A DNA stretch of 64,000 nt from CAWGCE01 sp964480915 (GTDB lineage: Bacteria; Planctomycetota; Planctomycetia; Pirellulales; Pirellulaceae): the NCBI GenBank assembly GCA_964480915.1, contig CAYZRS010000002.1, positions 62,001 through 126,000 of the forward strand, written 5' to 3'. Shown here piece by piece: positions 1-8,479 of this stretch. The translations under genes and the position numbers were made by a program. The notes under the pieces are model-generated. The model saw only the letters and a list, made by a program, of their open reading frames with translations, had not been told where the DNA came from and did no database searches. How positions within the stretch are numbered: position 1 is the first letter of the stretch; every line of letters begins with the position of its first letter.

Positions 1-32
1 TGTCAGTCCTTCACAATCAGGAACATCGTCTA

Positions 33-58
33 CGGGCTCTCGCCGATTGGAGAGCCCG
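33..58 (+). terminator. terminator-like hairpin at left edge
   Basis: Eight-base arms CGGGCTCT and AGAGCCCG enclose a 10-base loop. A run of six T lies 13 bases further on (72-77), which is farther than usual for an intrinsic terminator. It probably ends a gene lying left of the window, but it could also be part of the leader of the PEP-CTERM gene at 157. Confidence 0.35.
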
Positions 59-71
59 CAGATGACGTTCC

Positions 72-107
72 TTTTTTCGTTGCTCTTTCCAGGTACCAAC
101 GAAAAAA
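72..107. repeat. AT-rich inverted repeat in leader of PEP-CTERM gene
   Basis: TTTTTTCGTTG (72-82) is a perfect inverted copy of CAACGAAAAAA (97-107), with a 14-base loop containing GGTACC. It lies 50 bases upstream of the start codon at 157. Read from either strand it has a T-run beside a stem, so it could act as a weak bidirectional terminator or a leader structure. Confidence 0.4.
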
Positions 108-156
108 CCGTCTATTCCAAAACAATCCAGGTACAAATTTCTTAAGGGAGAAGGTA

Positions 157-822
157 ATGAACAAATCAACAAGCCGCGTGGTGGTTGCAGCAGTATTCGC
201 AATGGCAATGATGTCAGGAGTGGCTACTGCCCAAGTGCCAGGAGATGGTATTCCAGATGTATACTATTTCCCGACCGACGGCGAAGTTATGACAAGTCAG
301 GGTATGATTTCTCGTCCTGCAGGTGACTTAACACTAGATACCGATGGAGCCGACATTGTCGCGTTCTTCGTTGGTGGTGCCGACGTTTCGACGTCTGGAT
401 GTAACCTCTGTGATGGTAACAACTTGCCCGGTACTGATGCTTTGGCTGGAACCTCCGCTTGGACGGTTGGTTTCTCGGCTGGATCGGTACAGTACATTCG
501 AACCAACCCACTTTCCGGAACAGGTTTCCGCGGCGTGGTTGGAACGGGATTTGTCGATGGAACGGATACGGTTCAGGATTGGCCTGCAGACCAACCTCCA
601 TTCCTAGATTTCTCCGACATCGGCGTAGGTTTGGCGAATTACGGTCCGGGTGCTACCTTCGACAGAGTGTTCGATGGTGGAGCTGCGGATGTCCAATGGG
701 CGAACGATGCAGGTGGTGGTGGTTTCGTCAACGTGACGACTGTTACTACGATTCCTGAGCCAGCCAGCTTTAGCTTGCTGGGCCTTGCCGGACTTGCCCT
801 TTTGGGGCTCCGACGTCGCTAG
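157..822 (+). CDS. PEP-CTERM sorting-domain protein
   Basis: Secreted protein of 221 residues. Residues 1-25 form a signal peptide with likely cleavage after ATA at 25/26. The C-terminus has the PEP-CTERM pattern: IPEP at about 199-202, a hydrophobic helix rich in Leu/Gly/Ala and a terminal RRR. This tripartite tail is known to direct processing and surface or exopolysaccharide-linked sorting by exosortase-family enzymes. The middle is Gly/Asp-rich with one CxxC (residues 82-85), and I recognise no catalytic domain. The start is well supported by AAGGGAGAAGG immediately upstream. A strong terminator follows, so the gene is probably monocistronic. The role is unknown; a matrix or surface structural protein is a guess. 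The family call is secure, the function is not. Confidence 0.85.
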   Translation: MNKSTSRVVVAAVFAMAMMSGVATAQVPGDGIPDVYYFPTDGEVMTSQGMISRPAGDLTLDTDGADIVAFFVGGADVSTSGCNLCDGNNLPGTDALAGTSAWTVGFSAGSVQYIRTNPLSGTGFRGVVGTGFVDGTDTVQDWPADQPPFLDFSDIGVGLANYGPGATFDRVFDGGAADVQWANDAGGGGFVNVTTVTTIPEPASFSLLGLAGLALLGLRRR

Positions 823-855
823 ATCGTGACGCAATCAGACGCAGGCTAAAACTTC

Positions 856-889
856 AGCCCGCAATGCTTCGGCATTGCGGGCTTTTTTC
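856..889 (+). terminator. intrinsic terminator after PEP-CTERM gene
   Basis: A 12-bp perfect stem (856-867 pairs with 872-883) has a TTCG tetraloop and is followed by TTTTTT. It starts 34 bases after the stop codon at 822. This is a textbook Rho-independent terminator. Confidence 0.9.
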
Positions 890-1065
890 GTTGGCTGGTG
901 GAAATGACCAGTGGCTGTGCAGCCACGATTTGATTCTCTGCGCCCATTAGATTCGAAGAACATTAGATTCTTCGCTCGTTTTTTGCGGATCTTCCGGACG
1001 CCGTTTAAGATAGGAGTAGTCAACGTTGACATCTTTGCCGCGACTGGCGGAACAGGAAAGAACCC

Positions 1066-2238
1066 ATGAATTTGACTTCAATACGTTCTACGGTATTTCT
1101 TACCGTCCTCATTGCGAATTCCGTTTGGGGCATGCAAAACGTCTGGTTGGACTTCAATCCTGGTTGGGACGCTCATCTCTTTGCGGCAGCATCTTCTTCT
1201 GGCGTGGCGCCATTTTCCGTGACCGAGACGGCTGATCTTGAAACTGAAATACTGAGTGCATTCGAATCCGCCTACGCGGGTTACACTGTCAATTTCACGA
1301 CTTTCGATCCTGGCGGTCCAAGAGAACGAGTCGATTTCGGTGCAATTACCTCAAGCAGTTCACTGCTGGGACAGGCGACCTTGGATTTCCGCAACGCGAG
1401 CAACAGCACGCAGGATGTCTATGTCGCAAACTTTGATTTCATCCTTGAGCCGGCGGACGATCGAACGCAGCAGCTGAGCGAATTTGCTGCGGCAGTCTCC
1501 GGAACGGCCGCCCATGAATTGGGGCACGCGTTTGGACTGAGGCATTTCTATGCGTATGGTGATCCGCGGATTACACCGGCAAATTATTCGAATACCCTCG
1601 GCTTTCAGAACGACCATCTCATGGCCACTGGCTCGACCGGCCTGAATGAAATGGGGCGCGAAACGGCTCGCACATTCTCCGACTGGTCGCGACTTCAATT
1701 AGAGCTTGGTAGCCGCCTAAGTAACACAAACATCAATGAGCTGTTGGAGTTATTCGTCGGTGACTTCGGCTCGACATTGGCCGCCGCCGAGCCCTTGCCG
1801 CTGCAACAATTGAACATTTCAAATGCGATGGCGGGCGTTGTAATTGCCGAGTTAGCCAGCGATACGGATGTCGATTTCTTTGAGTTTTCGGTGACGACTC
1901 CTTCCCTACTCACCGCAGAACTTTGGAGCGGTGGTGGGTTCTTCGATGGTACTTTGGCACTGTTGGATGCGGCCGGAGCGTTGGTCGCAGAAGCGGATAA
2001 CGTACTCTATTCGCCAACGACTTTTGGCACCGGGACCGAATTCTCGAGCGATCCGTGGCTCTTGAATATTCCACTGCAACCGGGCAGCTACTTCATCGAA
2101 GTTGGCGCGCTGGCTCCAGTGCCCGTTGGTTTCGGGGATTATGAACTGACGCTAGGCCTAATGGCGGTGCCTGAGCCGAATTGCGGAATGGGCCTCTTTT
2201 GCCTTGCGATGTTCTTCGCCTGCCGGTGGCGAAAATAG
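1066..2238 (+). CDS. PEP-CTERM metzincin-like metalloprotease with PPC-like domain
   Basis: Secreted protein of 390 residues. A signal peptide ends near residue 22. The sequence HELGHAFGLRH at 150-160 fits the metzincin zinc site HExxHxxGxxH, with Glu151 as candidate general base. A downstream LMATG (Met186) fits a Met-turn, so the zinc-protease reading is strong. Residues of about 255-365 (SDTDVDFFEFSV through GSYFIEVG) look like a bacterial pre-peptidase C-terminal (PPC) beta-sandwich. The tail has VPEP at 368-371, a hydrophobic stretch and WRK, so this looks like a PEP-CTERM enzyme anchored or sorted at the surface. GGAAAG precedes the ATG. The substrate is unknown. It follows another PEP-CTERM gene but is separated from it by a terminator, so it is probably transcribed on its own. 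Confidence 0.82.
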   Translation: MNLTSIRSTVFLTVLIANSVWGMQNVWLDFNPGWDAHLFAAASSSGVAPFSVTETADLETEILSAFESAYAGYTVNFTTFDPGGPRERVDFGAITSSSSLLGQATLDFRNASNSTQDVYVANFDFILEPADDRTQQLSEFAAAVSGTAAHELGHAFGLRHFYAYGDPRITPANYSNTLGFQNDHLMATGSTGLNEMGRETARTFSDWSRLQLELGSRLSNTNINELLELFVGDFGSTLAAAEPLPLQQLNISNAMAGVVIAELASDTDVDFFEFSVTTPSLLTAELWSGGGFFDGTLALLDAAGALVAEADNVLYSPTTFGTGTEFSSDPWLLNIPLQPGSYFIEVGALAPVPVGFGDYELTLGLMAVPEPNCGMGLFCLAMFFACRWRK

Positions 2239-2298
2239 TCGGTAGACGCTGCCGCTGAATGCTTCCTCTAGCCGTGATTGAGGGGCCGCGCACGCGTC

Positions 2299-2871
2299 TC
2301 AGGCGGCTCGCTTCACTGGAAATGGGCTGTCTTCGCGTTGGTACTTTTCCTTGGTGATCGATCGTATCGGTTGTGAAATCCACAGGATGACACACATGAC
2401 GACGGCCACCGCACCGACCGCTAAGCCTGATTCGATGACCGCTCGGTGCCCAGTCAGCAGGCCGAATCCGACAAACAGGGCAACGGCCAAAATGAACAAC
2501 TCGATGAACACAAAACGTTCTTGCCGTTCCTGCTCGCGTTGATTTCGAGATCGGCTTCCAATCGTCGCTGGCGAAACTTGAATGGAGGCGGAGTCCTCCG
2601 ATCTTGATTCAAGCGAGAGACTCCGTCCCCAGCCTGGACCCTTTTTCCGGAATGCCTGTGTCAGTCGTTTTGCCTTCGCCGCATCCAGGTCGACGGTCCA
2701 CAAATCGTCGAAGACAAGCGTTTTGGGCGGCGGGAGATAACGACTGGCTCGAACGACCGAATGAGGCTCACCGAGTTTGAGCACGGTTCCGCAGTGAGCG
2801 CAGATCTCGGCGCCCGGATTGGAAAAATCATCGAGAGACTGGACGTCCGCTTGGCATTGATCACACCACAT
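2299..2871 (-). CDS. zinc-ribbon membrane protein of unknown function
   Basis: About 190 residues. The N-terminus carries a four-cysteine zinc ribbon (C3xxC6 and C24xxC27, with the second pair preceded by Glu-Ile). The middle is polar and basic. Two hydrophobic helices lie near the C-terminus (FIELFILAVALFVGFGLL and a Val/Ala-rich segment), followed by a charged tail. The start is chosen at 2871 (MWCDQC) because AAGGG lies 8 bases upstream; in-frame GTG and ATG codons exist at 2880 and 2877. The architecture (zinc ribbon, linker, two membrane helices) resembles many uncharacterised planctomycete membrane proteins. I do not recognise a named family. It lies 149 bp downstream of the cytochrome b gene on the same strand. 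Confidence 0.7.
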   Translation of the reverse strand: MWCDQCQADVQSLDDFSNPGAEICAHCGTVLKLGEPHSVVRASRYLPPPKTLVFDDLWTVDLDAAKAKRLTQAFRKKGPGWGRSLSLESRSEDSASIQVSPATIGSRSRNQREQERQERFVFIELFILAVALFVGFGLLTGHRAVIESGLAVGAVAVVMCVILWISQPIRSITKEKYQREDSPFPVKRAA

Positions 2872-3019
2872 CGCCATCACCCTTGCCGAAGTATCATGAG
2901 TCTTGACGAGAGATGCTCGCCTCGGTCAATAATCGGCAATGTGAATCGAGCAGTCGAGAGAATCTCCATGGAGCCAAATTTGCGATGTCGCAAGGCTGAA
3001 ATTGCCGAGCGTCAGCACG

Positions 3020-4870
3020 CTAGCGAACTTCTTCGAACGAGCCATCATCCGTCGTCAGCCAATCCACGAGCAGCTCCAACTCCTCAGCACTCAACTTATC
3101 GGCAAAGGCCGGCATGCGGTTCTTGGCACCATAGAATTGTTCCTGCCCCGGATCCCGAATAAAGTCGCTAAGCCATTCTTTGGAAAGGTAGCCGTTGATA
3201 TCTGGGTAACCGCTGCCGCCTTCTGCGTCTGGATCGAACGCCTCACCGAACGACTCGTGGCAATCGGTGCAGGATGCTCCCAAGAGGCCGTCTTCGGCCA
3301 CCGACCGGCCGGCAGCGATGGTTTCCTCGCTGAAGCCATGCTTGACACGGCCCGATTCCGCCACCATGAAGGCAACGATCGCCGCTAGTTTCGCTCTGTT
3401 TTCTTCCGCTGCCAGCGCTTCGCGATCGCCCGACCAATCGGTCATCTCCGACCCGTCCAGATCGATCGTATCCTCGTCTCCATACCAGGAGGCGTTTCGC
3501 AGCGCGGCTAAATGGCCATCAAAATCGACGAGAATGGATCGCATCCAGGCGGGCGATCCAAGGTTTCCGAGATCGGGAGCCGTCGCTTTCGCCGCCATCG
3601 GGTTGCCTGTTTCCGGATCTCGATCCATCACAATGCGTCCTCGACCATCGTGACCGTTGTAGTGATGGCAGCTGGCACAGTGTTGAGCAAAAATGCGAGG
3701 CCCCTGAGTCAACGGATCGGTGCGCAATAGCGTGACGGCTCCTTCGACGGGAATTCGATTCGGTGTCGACGCCAGTTCGACAATTCGTGCGGCATCTCTT
3801 TCTGCTTCTTGAAGCGCCGCTTGGTGTGTTGGATCATTCGCATCTTCCCACATGGCCAATCCCGTCAGGCCGCCGATGCCTAATGCCAAAAACCACATGA
3901 AGGCGACGTTGAATTTGTGTCCCAGCTTCCACCAACCGATGAACGGCATCAGTCCAATGACGGCCATGATCGCGCCGGGGACATAGATTGCTCCGAATGC
4001 GAGCCCAAAGTGCTCGACCGCCTCAAATTTGAGGAAGCGAAACAGAAAAAGGAAATACCACTCGGGTCTCGCCGCCGAGAATGGTGACGCCGGATCAGCT
4101 GGCGAGCTGAGATGGGCGCCTCGAAAAATCACGAGCAACAATAGAATCGCCAACACGCCTAAGCAGGCGACACCATCTTTCAGGACTTGATCGGGCCAGA
4201 ACCGACCATCCGCCCGACTGGGATCCTTCGTCGTAATTCCGTGCCGGCGAAAAACATAAATGTGCAATCCGAGAAAACCGACAAGTGATGCCGGCAACAA
4301 CCCAGCGTGGAGTGCGAAGAATCGTGTGAGCGTGAGGTGTCCATAGGCGGGCCCCCCTTGGGCGAGCTGCTGTATCTGGGGGCCAATCAGCGGCGTTGCT
4401 CCGGCGATTTTTGTGGCAACTTGCGTGGCGTAATAGCCCTTTTGGTCCCACGGCAGAAGGTAGCCGGTAAGTGCCAAACCCAACACAATCTGCATCAGGA
4501 TGAGTCCGATCCAGAAGTTAAACTCGCGCGGTGCACGATATGCACCATCGATGACAACTTGCATCAAGTGAATTGCCAGCAGCACGACCATCGCCTGCGC
4601 TGCATAGTGATGCAGGCCGCGAATCAACCAGCCGGCTGTCATCACATGCTGAATATGGAATACGCTTTCCCAGGCGTGTTGAACGCTTGGGCTGTAAGCG
4701 GTCCACAAGCAAAAGCCGGTCACCATCTGAATGAAAAAGGTGAAGACGAGCGTACTGCCCCAGACATAACGCCAGCGCGCTCCGCCAGGAACCGGCTCGT
4801 TCAGCAGCTCGCCTGCCAGTTGCCGGTAGCCAGTGCGATCGTCGGCCCAGTCGAGTAAGCGAGCGATCAT
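3020..4870 (-). CDS. cytochrome b (b6+IV type) fused to diheme cytochrome c
   Basis: Quinol-oxidising core subunit of a bc-type complex, 616 residues. The first ~350 residues form a complete cytochrome b. The haem-b histidines include an H-x14-H pair (LHAGLL..GLHIYVF), a spacing typical of b6. A Qo-site PEWYF motif follows at about residue 285, with membrane helices continuing after it. The tail of about 250 residues carries two c-type haem sites, CASCH at 398 and CTDCH at 534, so the c1-like electron acceptor is covalently joined to the b subunit. The start at 4870 overlaps the Rieske stop codon as ATGA, which indicates translational coupling; an ATG 51 bases further upstream lies inside the Rieske gene. 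This complex is separate from the second bc complex at 20.1-28.3 kb. Confidence 0.92.
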   Translation of the reverse strand: MIARLLDWADDRTGYRQLAGELLNEPVPGGARWRYVWGSTLVFTFFIQMVTGFCLWTAYSPSVQHAWESVFHIQHVMTAGWLIRGLHHYAAQAMVVLLAIHLMQVVIDGAYRAPREFNFWIGLILMQIVLGLALTGYLLPWDQKGYYATQVATKIAGATPLIGPQIQQLAQGGPAYGHLTLTRFFALHAGLLPASLVGFLGLHIYVFRRHGITTKDPSRADGRFWPDQVLKDGVACLGVLAILLLLVIFRGAHLSSPADPASPFSAARPEWYFLFLFRFLKFEAVEHFGLAFGAIYVPGAIMAVIGLMPFIGWWKLGHKFNVAFMWFLALGIGGLTGLAMWEDANDPTHQAALQEAERDAARIVELASTPNRIPVEGAVTLLRTDPLTQGPRIFAQHCASCHHYNGHDGRGRIVMDRDPETGNPMAAKATAPDLGNLGSPAWMRSILVDFDGHLAALRNASWYGDEDTIDLDGSEMTDWSGDREALAAEENRAKLAAIVAFMVAESGRVKHGFSEETIAAGRSVAEDGLLGASCTDCHESFGEAFDPDAEGGSGYPDINGYLSKEWLSDFIRDPGQEQFYGAKNRMPAFADKLSAEELELLVDWLTTDDGSFEEVR

Positions 4871-5496
4871 ACGGCAATCTTCTCCGTCGTAGCGCCGCGA
4901 AAATTCTGGAATCGCACCCACAATTTGCCGTCGCGTTCTTGCAGCTCCAGCGAGTCCATGTCACGTGGTGGAATCTGGTTGAGCCGTTTCCCTTCGAGGT
5001 CAAACGTGCTGGTGTGACACGGACAGAAAAAGTCGCCACTGCCGGATCGGTAATCGACATAGCAGCCGAGATGCGGGCAGATTGTATTAAACGCGGCGAT
5101 TTCACCCGATAAGGTGCGTCGCAGCCAGATACTGCCGATCGGTTCATCGGGATAGACATTCCAAGCATCGCTTCGATCGCTGAGCACTTGCACGGCCACC
5201 GGTGTGCCATCTGCTGGAAGGGCGTCAGGGCCAATCCCCAGCGGAAGGAACTCTTTTTCTCCGTCGGCACTTACGGAATCAAGAATGGGGTTGGCGAGGA
5301 ACGTTAGACCGGCCAGAAAAGGGACCAAGCCGCAGACAGCCCCCACGATTCCCGCGGCCGTACGTTGAAAGAAATTCCGTCGTCCGTTTTCGTTCGAATC
5401 GGTTTGGTCGTTTTTGGATTCGTGATTCACGTTCGTCACAGTCCCTGTTCTATAAACGGTGCCGGCAGCAATGCGTTGATCTCCAAAAGCACTCAT
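4867..5496 (-). CDS. Rieske iron-sulfur subunit (5' end beside gap)
   Basis: High-potential 2Fe-2S subunit of a bc-type complex, at least 209 residues. Cluster motifs CPHLGC (140-145) and CPCHTS (158-163) supply the two Cys and two His ligands. An N-terminal RRNFFQ followed by a hydrophobic helix looks like a Tat-type membrane anchor, as usual for Rieske proteins. The ATG at 5496 sits exactly at the edge of a 100-N gap, so its ribosome-binding site is not visible. The true start may lie in the gap, or at an internal GTG (VNHESKN) with AGGGA upstream. The gene overlaps the fused cytochrome b-c gene by 4 bp and is the first respiratory gene in this minus-strand run. Confidence 0.88.
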   Translation of the reverse strand: MSAFGDQRIAAGTVYRTGTVTNVNHESKNDQTDSNENGRRNFFQRTAAGIVGAVCGLVPFLAGLTFLANPILDSVSADGEKEFLPLGIGPDALPADGTPVAVQVLSDRSDAWNVYPDEPIGSIWLRRTLSGEIAAFNTICPHLGCYVDYRSGSGDFFCPCHTSTFDLEGKRLNQIPPRDMDSLELQERDGKLWVRFQNFRGATTEKIAV

Positions 5497-5596
5497 NNNN
5501 NNNNNNNNNNNNNNNNNNNNNNNNNNNNNNNNNNNNNNNNNNNNNNNNNNNNNNNNNNNNNNNNNNNNNNNNNNNNNNNNNNNNNNNNNNNNNNNN
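5497..5596. other. assembly gap (100 N)
   Basis: Exactly 100 N, the conventional placeholder for a gap of unknown length. It lies between the end of nrnA and the visible start of the Rieske gene. It hides the Rieske leader, its ribosome-binding site and possibly additional N-terminal codons or a small gene. Confidence 0.95.
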
Positions 5597-5652
5597 CTCA
5601 TTCGCAAGCATGACGGACTGCCCGTATCGTCGATCGATTTGGCGAACGATTC

Positions 5653-6642
5653 CTAGGCCATCGCTGACCTGACGGTATCAAGCAGCTTCTTTTGAGCCGA
5701 TTCGAACGGTTCATTCAGAAAGGCGCCTGCGGCCGCTTTATGTCCACCCCCGCCGAAACTTGCTGCGACTTGGCTGCAATCGACACCACATCGACTGCGA
5801 AAACTCAATTTATATCCACCCGTTTGTTGGCCGACCATGATGGTTGCAAACTCGGTACCCGCGATTGCCATCGTCATGTTGATCACATCTTCGGTGTCGG
5901 TGGGGAGCGCTCCTGTCGCGGCGTAATCCTCGGCCATGACATAAGTATGGGCGAGTCTACCATTCAACTCGGTTTTGGTCCGCGAAAGGATGAGCCCCCG
6001 CAAGCGGACGCGTCCTTCGGTGTCCTGTTCATACAAATCGCCATAGATTTTTGGCGGGACGGCGCCGGCATCAATCAGTCGAGCAGCCACCCGATACGTG
6101 TCTCCTTTGGCTGAACCGAATCGAAACCAGCCCGTGTCCGTCGCGATGGCGGCAAACAGGGGATTGGCAATTTCAGGTGTCAGCTCGACACCCAACGCGT
6201 CGGCCGCCTCGACGACCAAGCGACCGGCCGCTTCAGCCGACGTGTTTTTGAATAACTCGTACTTCTCGATGCCATCATCTTCGCCCATGTGATGGTCAAC
6301 GACGATACGCCTGGCCGAAGAAGCCTTGATGACTTCGGCCATCGGTCCGAGCTGAGCCCAGGCACTCGTGTCAAGAATCATCAACACGTCGGTATCGCGC
6401 AATTGATCCTCCGTGACGTCGACGCCGATCGCTTTAATCTCATTTTCGGGATCAATGAAAGCGAGGTTCTCCGGCGTGCTTTGCCCGTTGACGATGCGAA
6501 CATCCTTGCCGAGCGCTTTCAGAACTCCACTCATGCCCAACTCGCTTCCCAACGCATCGCAATCGGGTCGAATATGACTGGTGAGTACAAAATTCTGATT
6601 CGAATTTACGATTTCTGCAAAGGCAGACCAATTAACAGTCAT
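5653..6642 (-). CDS. nrnA: DHH-family phosphoesterase, NrnA-like (oligoribonuclease/pAp phosphatase)
   Basis: 329 residues. The DHH domain shows SHIRPDCDALGS near residue 22 and VVDHH near residue 115; these supply the Mn-binding Asp/His residues. The C-terminal DHHA1 domain ends in the substrate-binding GGGGHKAAAG. Length and motif order match bacterial NrnA, which degrades nano-RNAs and dephosphorylates 3'-phosphoadenosine 5'-phosphate. It lies 21 bp downstream of ribF in the larB-nnrD-ribF-nrnA run. NrnA and RibF are frequent neighbours in bacterial genomes. Assignment among DHH phosphoesterases is good; exact substrate preference is inferred from family membership. Confidence 0.88.
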   Translation of the reverse strand: MTVNWSAFAEIVNSNQNFVLTSHIRPDCDALGSELGMSGVLKALGKDVRIVNGQSTPENLAFIDPENEIKAIGVDVTEDQLRDTDVLMILDTSAWAQLGPMAEVIKASSARRIVVDHHMGEDDGIEKYELFKNTSAEAAGRLVVEAADALGVELTPEIANPLFAAIATDTGWFRFGSAKGDTYRVAARLIDAGAVPPKIYGDLYEQDTEGRVRLRGLILSRTKTELNGRLAHTYVMAEDYAATGALPTDTEDVINMTMAIAGTEFATIMVGQQTGGYKLSFRSRCGVDCSQVAASFGGGGHKAAAGAFLNEPFESAQKKLLDTVRSAMA

Positions 6643-6663
6643 TGTTGTTTTCCTGTTCGTCGT

Positions 6664-7584
6664 TCAACTCAGCAGTTGGCGAGTCTTGGCGACATCGGCT
6701 GCTAATTGTTTGATGAGTGCTTCTTTATCCGGGAAGGGCTGTATGTTTCGCAGACGAGCCACGAAGTCCACTTCGAGCGGCTCACCATAAATCGATTCGT
6801 CAAAATCGAGCAGATGAATTTCGACTTTATGAGTATGCTCGTCAAATGTTGGATTAGGGCCAACATTGATTGCTGCCAAATAGCATGAATTTCGGGAAAA
6901 AGCACGCCCAGCGTAAACGCCGTGACCTGGAATGAGCGTGTCGATCGCCTCCAAGTTGGCCGTTGGGAAGCCCAACGTTGAACCACGCCTAGCACCATGT
7001 GTGATCATCCCTCGCAAGCGATAGGGGCGCCCCAAAATTCGTACGGCTTCATCGACCTGGCCGGCCCGCAATTGATCGCGGATACGACTGCTCGAAACTA
7101 ACTGCTCGCCCGTCGCCGTCGGTTCGACGATCGTGCATTCAATGTGTGTCTGTTGGCACAGTTTCTTGAGCCGATCGGTGTTCCCTTGCCGCCCTTTGCC
7201 GAAGTAAAAATTGGGCCCTTCGACGATCGCTTTTGCTTGTAAGGTCTCCACGATGATCTGACGAAAGAAATCGTCTGCCGATAGTGAGAGCAGCGCTTGG
7301 TCGGTTGGATAGGCAATCAATGCATCAATGCCCAGTTCGCCCAGCAGCTCTGCTTTGCGACGAGTCCACGTCAACGGAGGTGGCGCTTCCAGTGGTCGCA
7401 GCAATCGAACCGGATGTGGATCGAACGTGAAGACGATCGACGGCCCTTGGACCGCTAACGCATGGGTCTGCAACTGCTTGACGATCTGCGCGTGGCCCAA
7501 GTGAACCCCATCAAAGTTGCCAATCGAAATGGCGCCGCCTTGATATTGATCTGTAATGTCGTCCAAGGCGGTGATCAGCTTCAT
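6664..7584 (-). CDS. ribF: bifunctional riboflavin kinase / FAD synthetase
   Basis: Converts riboflavin to FMN and then FAD in the cytoplasm. 306 residues, the normal size for RibF. The N-terminal nucleotidyltransferase domain shows GNFDGVHLGH (about 22-31) and FTFDPHP. The C-terminal riboflavin kinase domain shows THGARRGSTLGFPTANL, containing the PTAN motif. The start ATG overlaps the nnrD stop as ATGA, so the two are translationally coupled. Its position between nnrD and nrnA suggests a small operon for cofactor maintenance upstream of the bc-complex genes. Confidence 0.95.
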   Translation of the reverse strand: MKLITALDDITDQYQGGAISIGNFDGVHLGHAQIVKQLQTHALAVQGPSIVFTFDPHPVRLLRPLEAPPPLTWTRRKAELLGELGIDALIAYPTDQALLSLSADDFFRQIIVETLQAKAIVEGPNFYFGKGRQGNTDRLKKLCQQTHIECTIVEPTATGEQLVSSSRIRDQLRAGQVDEAVRILGRPYRLRGMITHGARRGSTLGFPTANLEAIDTLIPGHGVYAGRAFSRNSCYLAAINVGPNPTFDEHTHKVEIHLLDFDESIYGEPLEVDFVARLRNIQPFPDKEALIKQLAADVAKTRQLLS

Positions 7585-8459
7585 GACATGGCTTCCTGAC
7601 TGCCGGCCGCATGCTCGAGGAAAGCCTGCGGTAAAAAGCGAATCAGGTCGGAAGCAATCAAGCTATGTTGGCCCAATTCGCCAGCCGCACGATCGCCCGC
7701 CAAGCCGTGCAGGTGGGTTCCCAAAACGGCCGCCTCGAAGCCTGCCAGTCCTTGGCCCACGAGTCCCGAGATGAGGCCCGTGAGCACGTCGCCAGTACCT
7801 CCAGTGGCCATGCCCGGGTTGCCCGTTGCATTGATCGCAGTTCGTTCGCCATCGGTTATCAGGGTACGATGTCCTTTCAGGACTAAGATACAGTTTCGCT
7901 GTTGAGCGAATTCGACGGCGCGCTGGCGGCATTCGTCCACGGTTGCCGACGCTTGATCGATGAGGCGACGGAACTCGCCCGGATGAGGCGTCAAGATGCG
8001 CGTGGCGGGAGCCGCTGCCAGGTCCTTGCTGAGAGCGAGGCAATTCAAGGCGTCCGCATCGACGACCATCGGGATCGTCAGCTGTTGGTAGAGCGCATTG
8101 ACCAGCGTCGTTGTCGCCTCGTTACAGCGCAGACCGGGTCCGATGCCGACGCAATTGGCCTCCTTGCACGCCGCTTGAATGGTCGCTTCTGCTTCGCTGG
8201 CGAGAGAGCCCAGCTGCGGCTCCATGCGAGCTGGAATGGTCATGTAGCACGGTTCGTGTGCAGCGATCGTGGGGATACATGCGGCCGGTGCACAGATGGA
8301 AACGAGTCCAGCACCGCTTCGTAGTGCCGCCATGCCAGCAAGCGAGATGGCACCGCTCATACCGACCGATCCGCCGACCAACACGACGCGGCCGTAGCTG
8401 GCCTTATGGCTTTCGACCGTTCGCTCTGGCAATCGTGGCAGGGGAATTTCTTGATTCAT
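7581..8459 (-). CDS. nnrD: ADP-dependent (S)-NAD(P)H-hydrate dehydratase
   Basis: Repairs hydrated NAD(P)H using ADP. 292 residues with a ribokinase-like fold. The sequence shows RVVLVGGSVGMSGA near the N-terminus, LTPHPGEF in the middle and the phosphate-binding ATGGTGDVLTG near residue 220. The protein has only the dehydratase half; the epimerase domain (NnrE) fused in many bacteria is absent and is not seen elsewhere in the window. It begins 20 bp after larB and overlaps ribF by 4 bp, so the minus-strand genes from 9.27 kb down to at least 5.65 kb look co-transcribed. Confidence 0.92.
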   Translation of the reverse strand: MNQEIPLPRLPERTVESHKASYGRVVLVGGSVGMSGAISLAGMAALRSGAGLVSICAPAACIPTIAAHEPCYMTIPARMEPQLGSLASEAEATIQAACKEANCVGIGPGLRCNEATTTLVNALYQQLTIPMVVDADALNCLALSKDLAAAPATRILTPHPGEFRRLIDQASATVDECRQRAVEFAQQRNCILVLKGHRTLITDGERTAINATGNPGMATGGTGDVLTGLISGLVGQGLAGFEAAVLGTHLHGLAGDRAAGELGQHSLIASDLIRFLPQAFLEHAAGSQEAMS

Positions 8460-8479
8460 CTGTTGCCGCCGGTGCGGAC

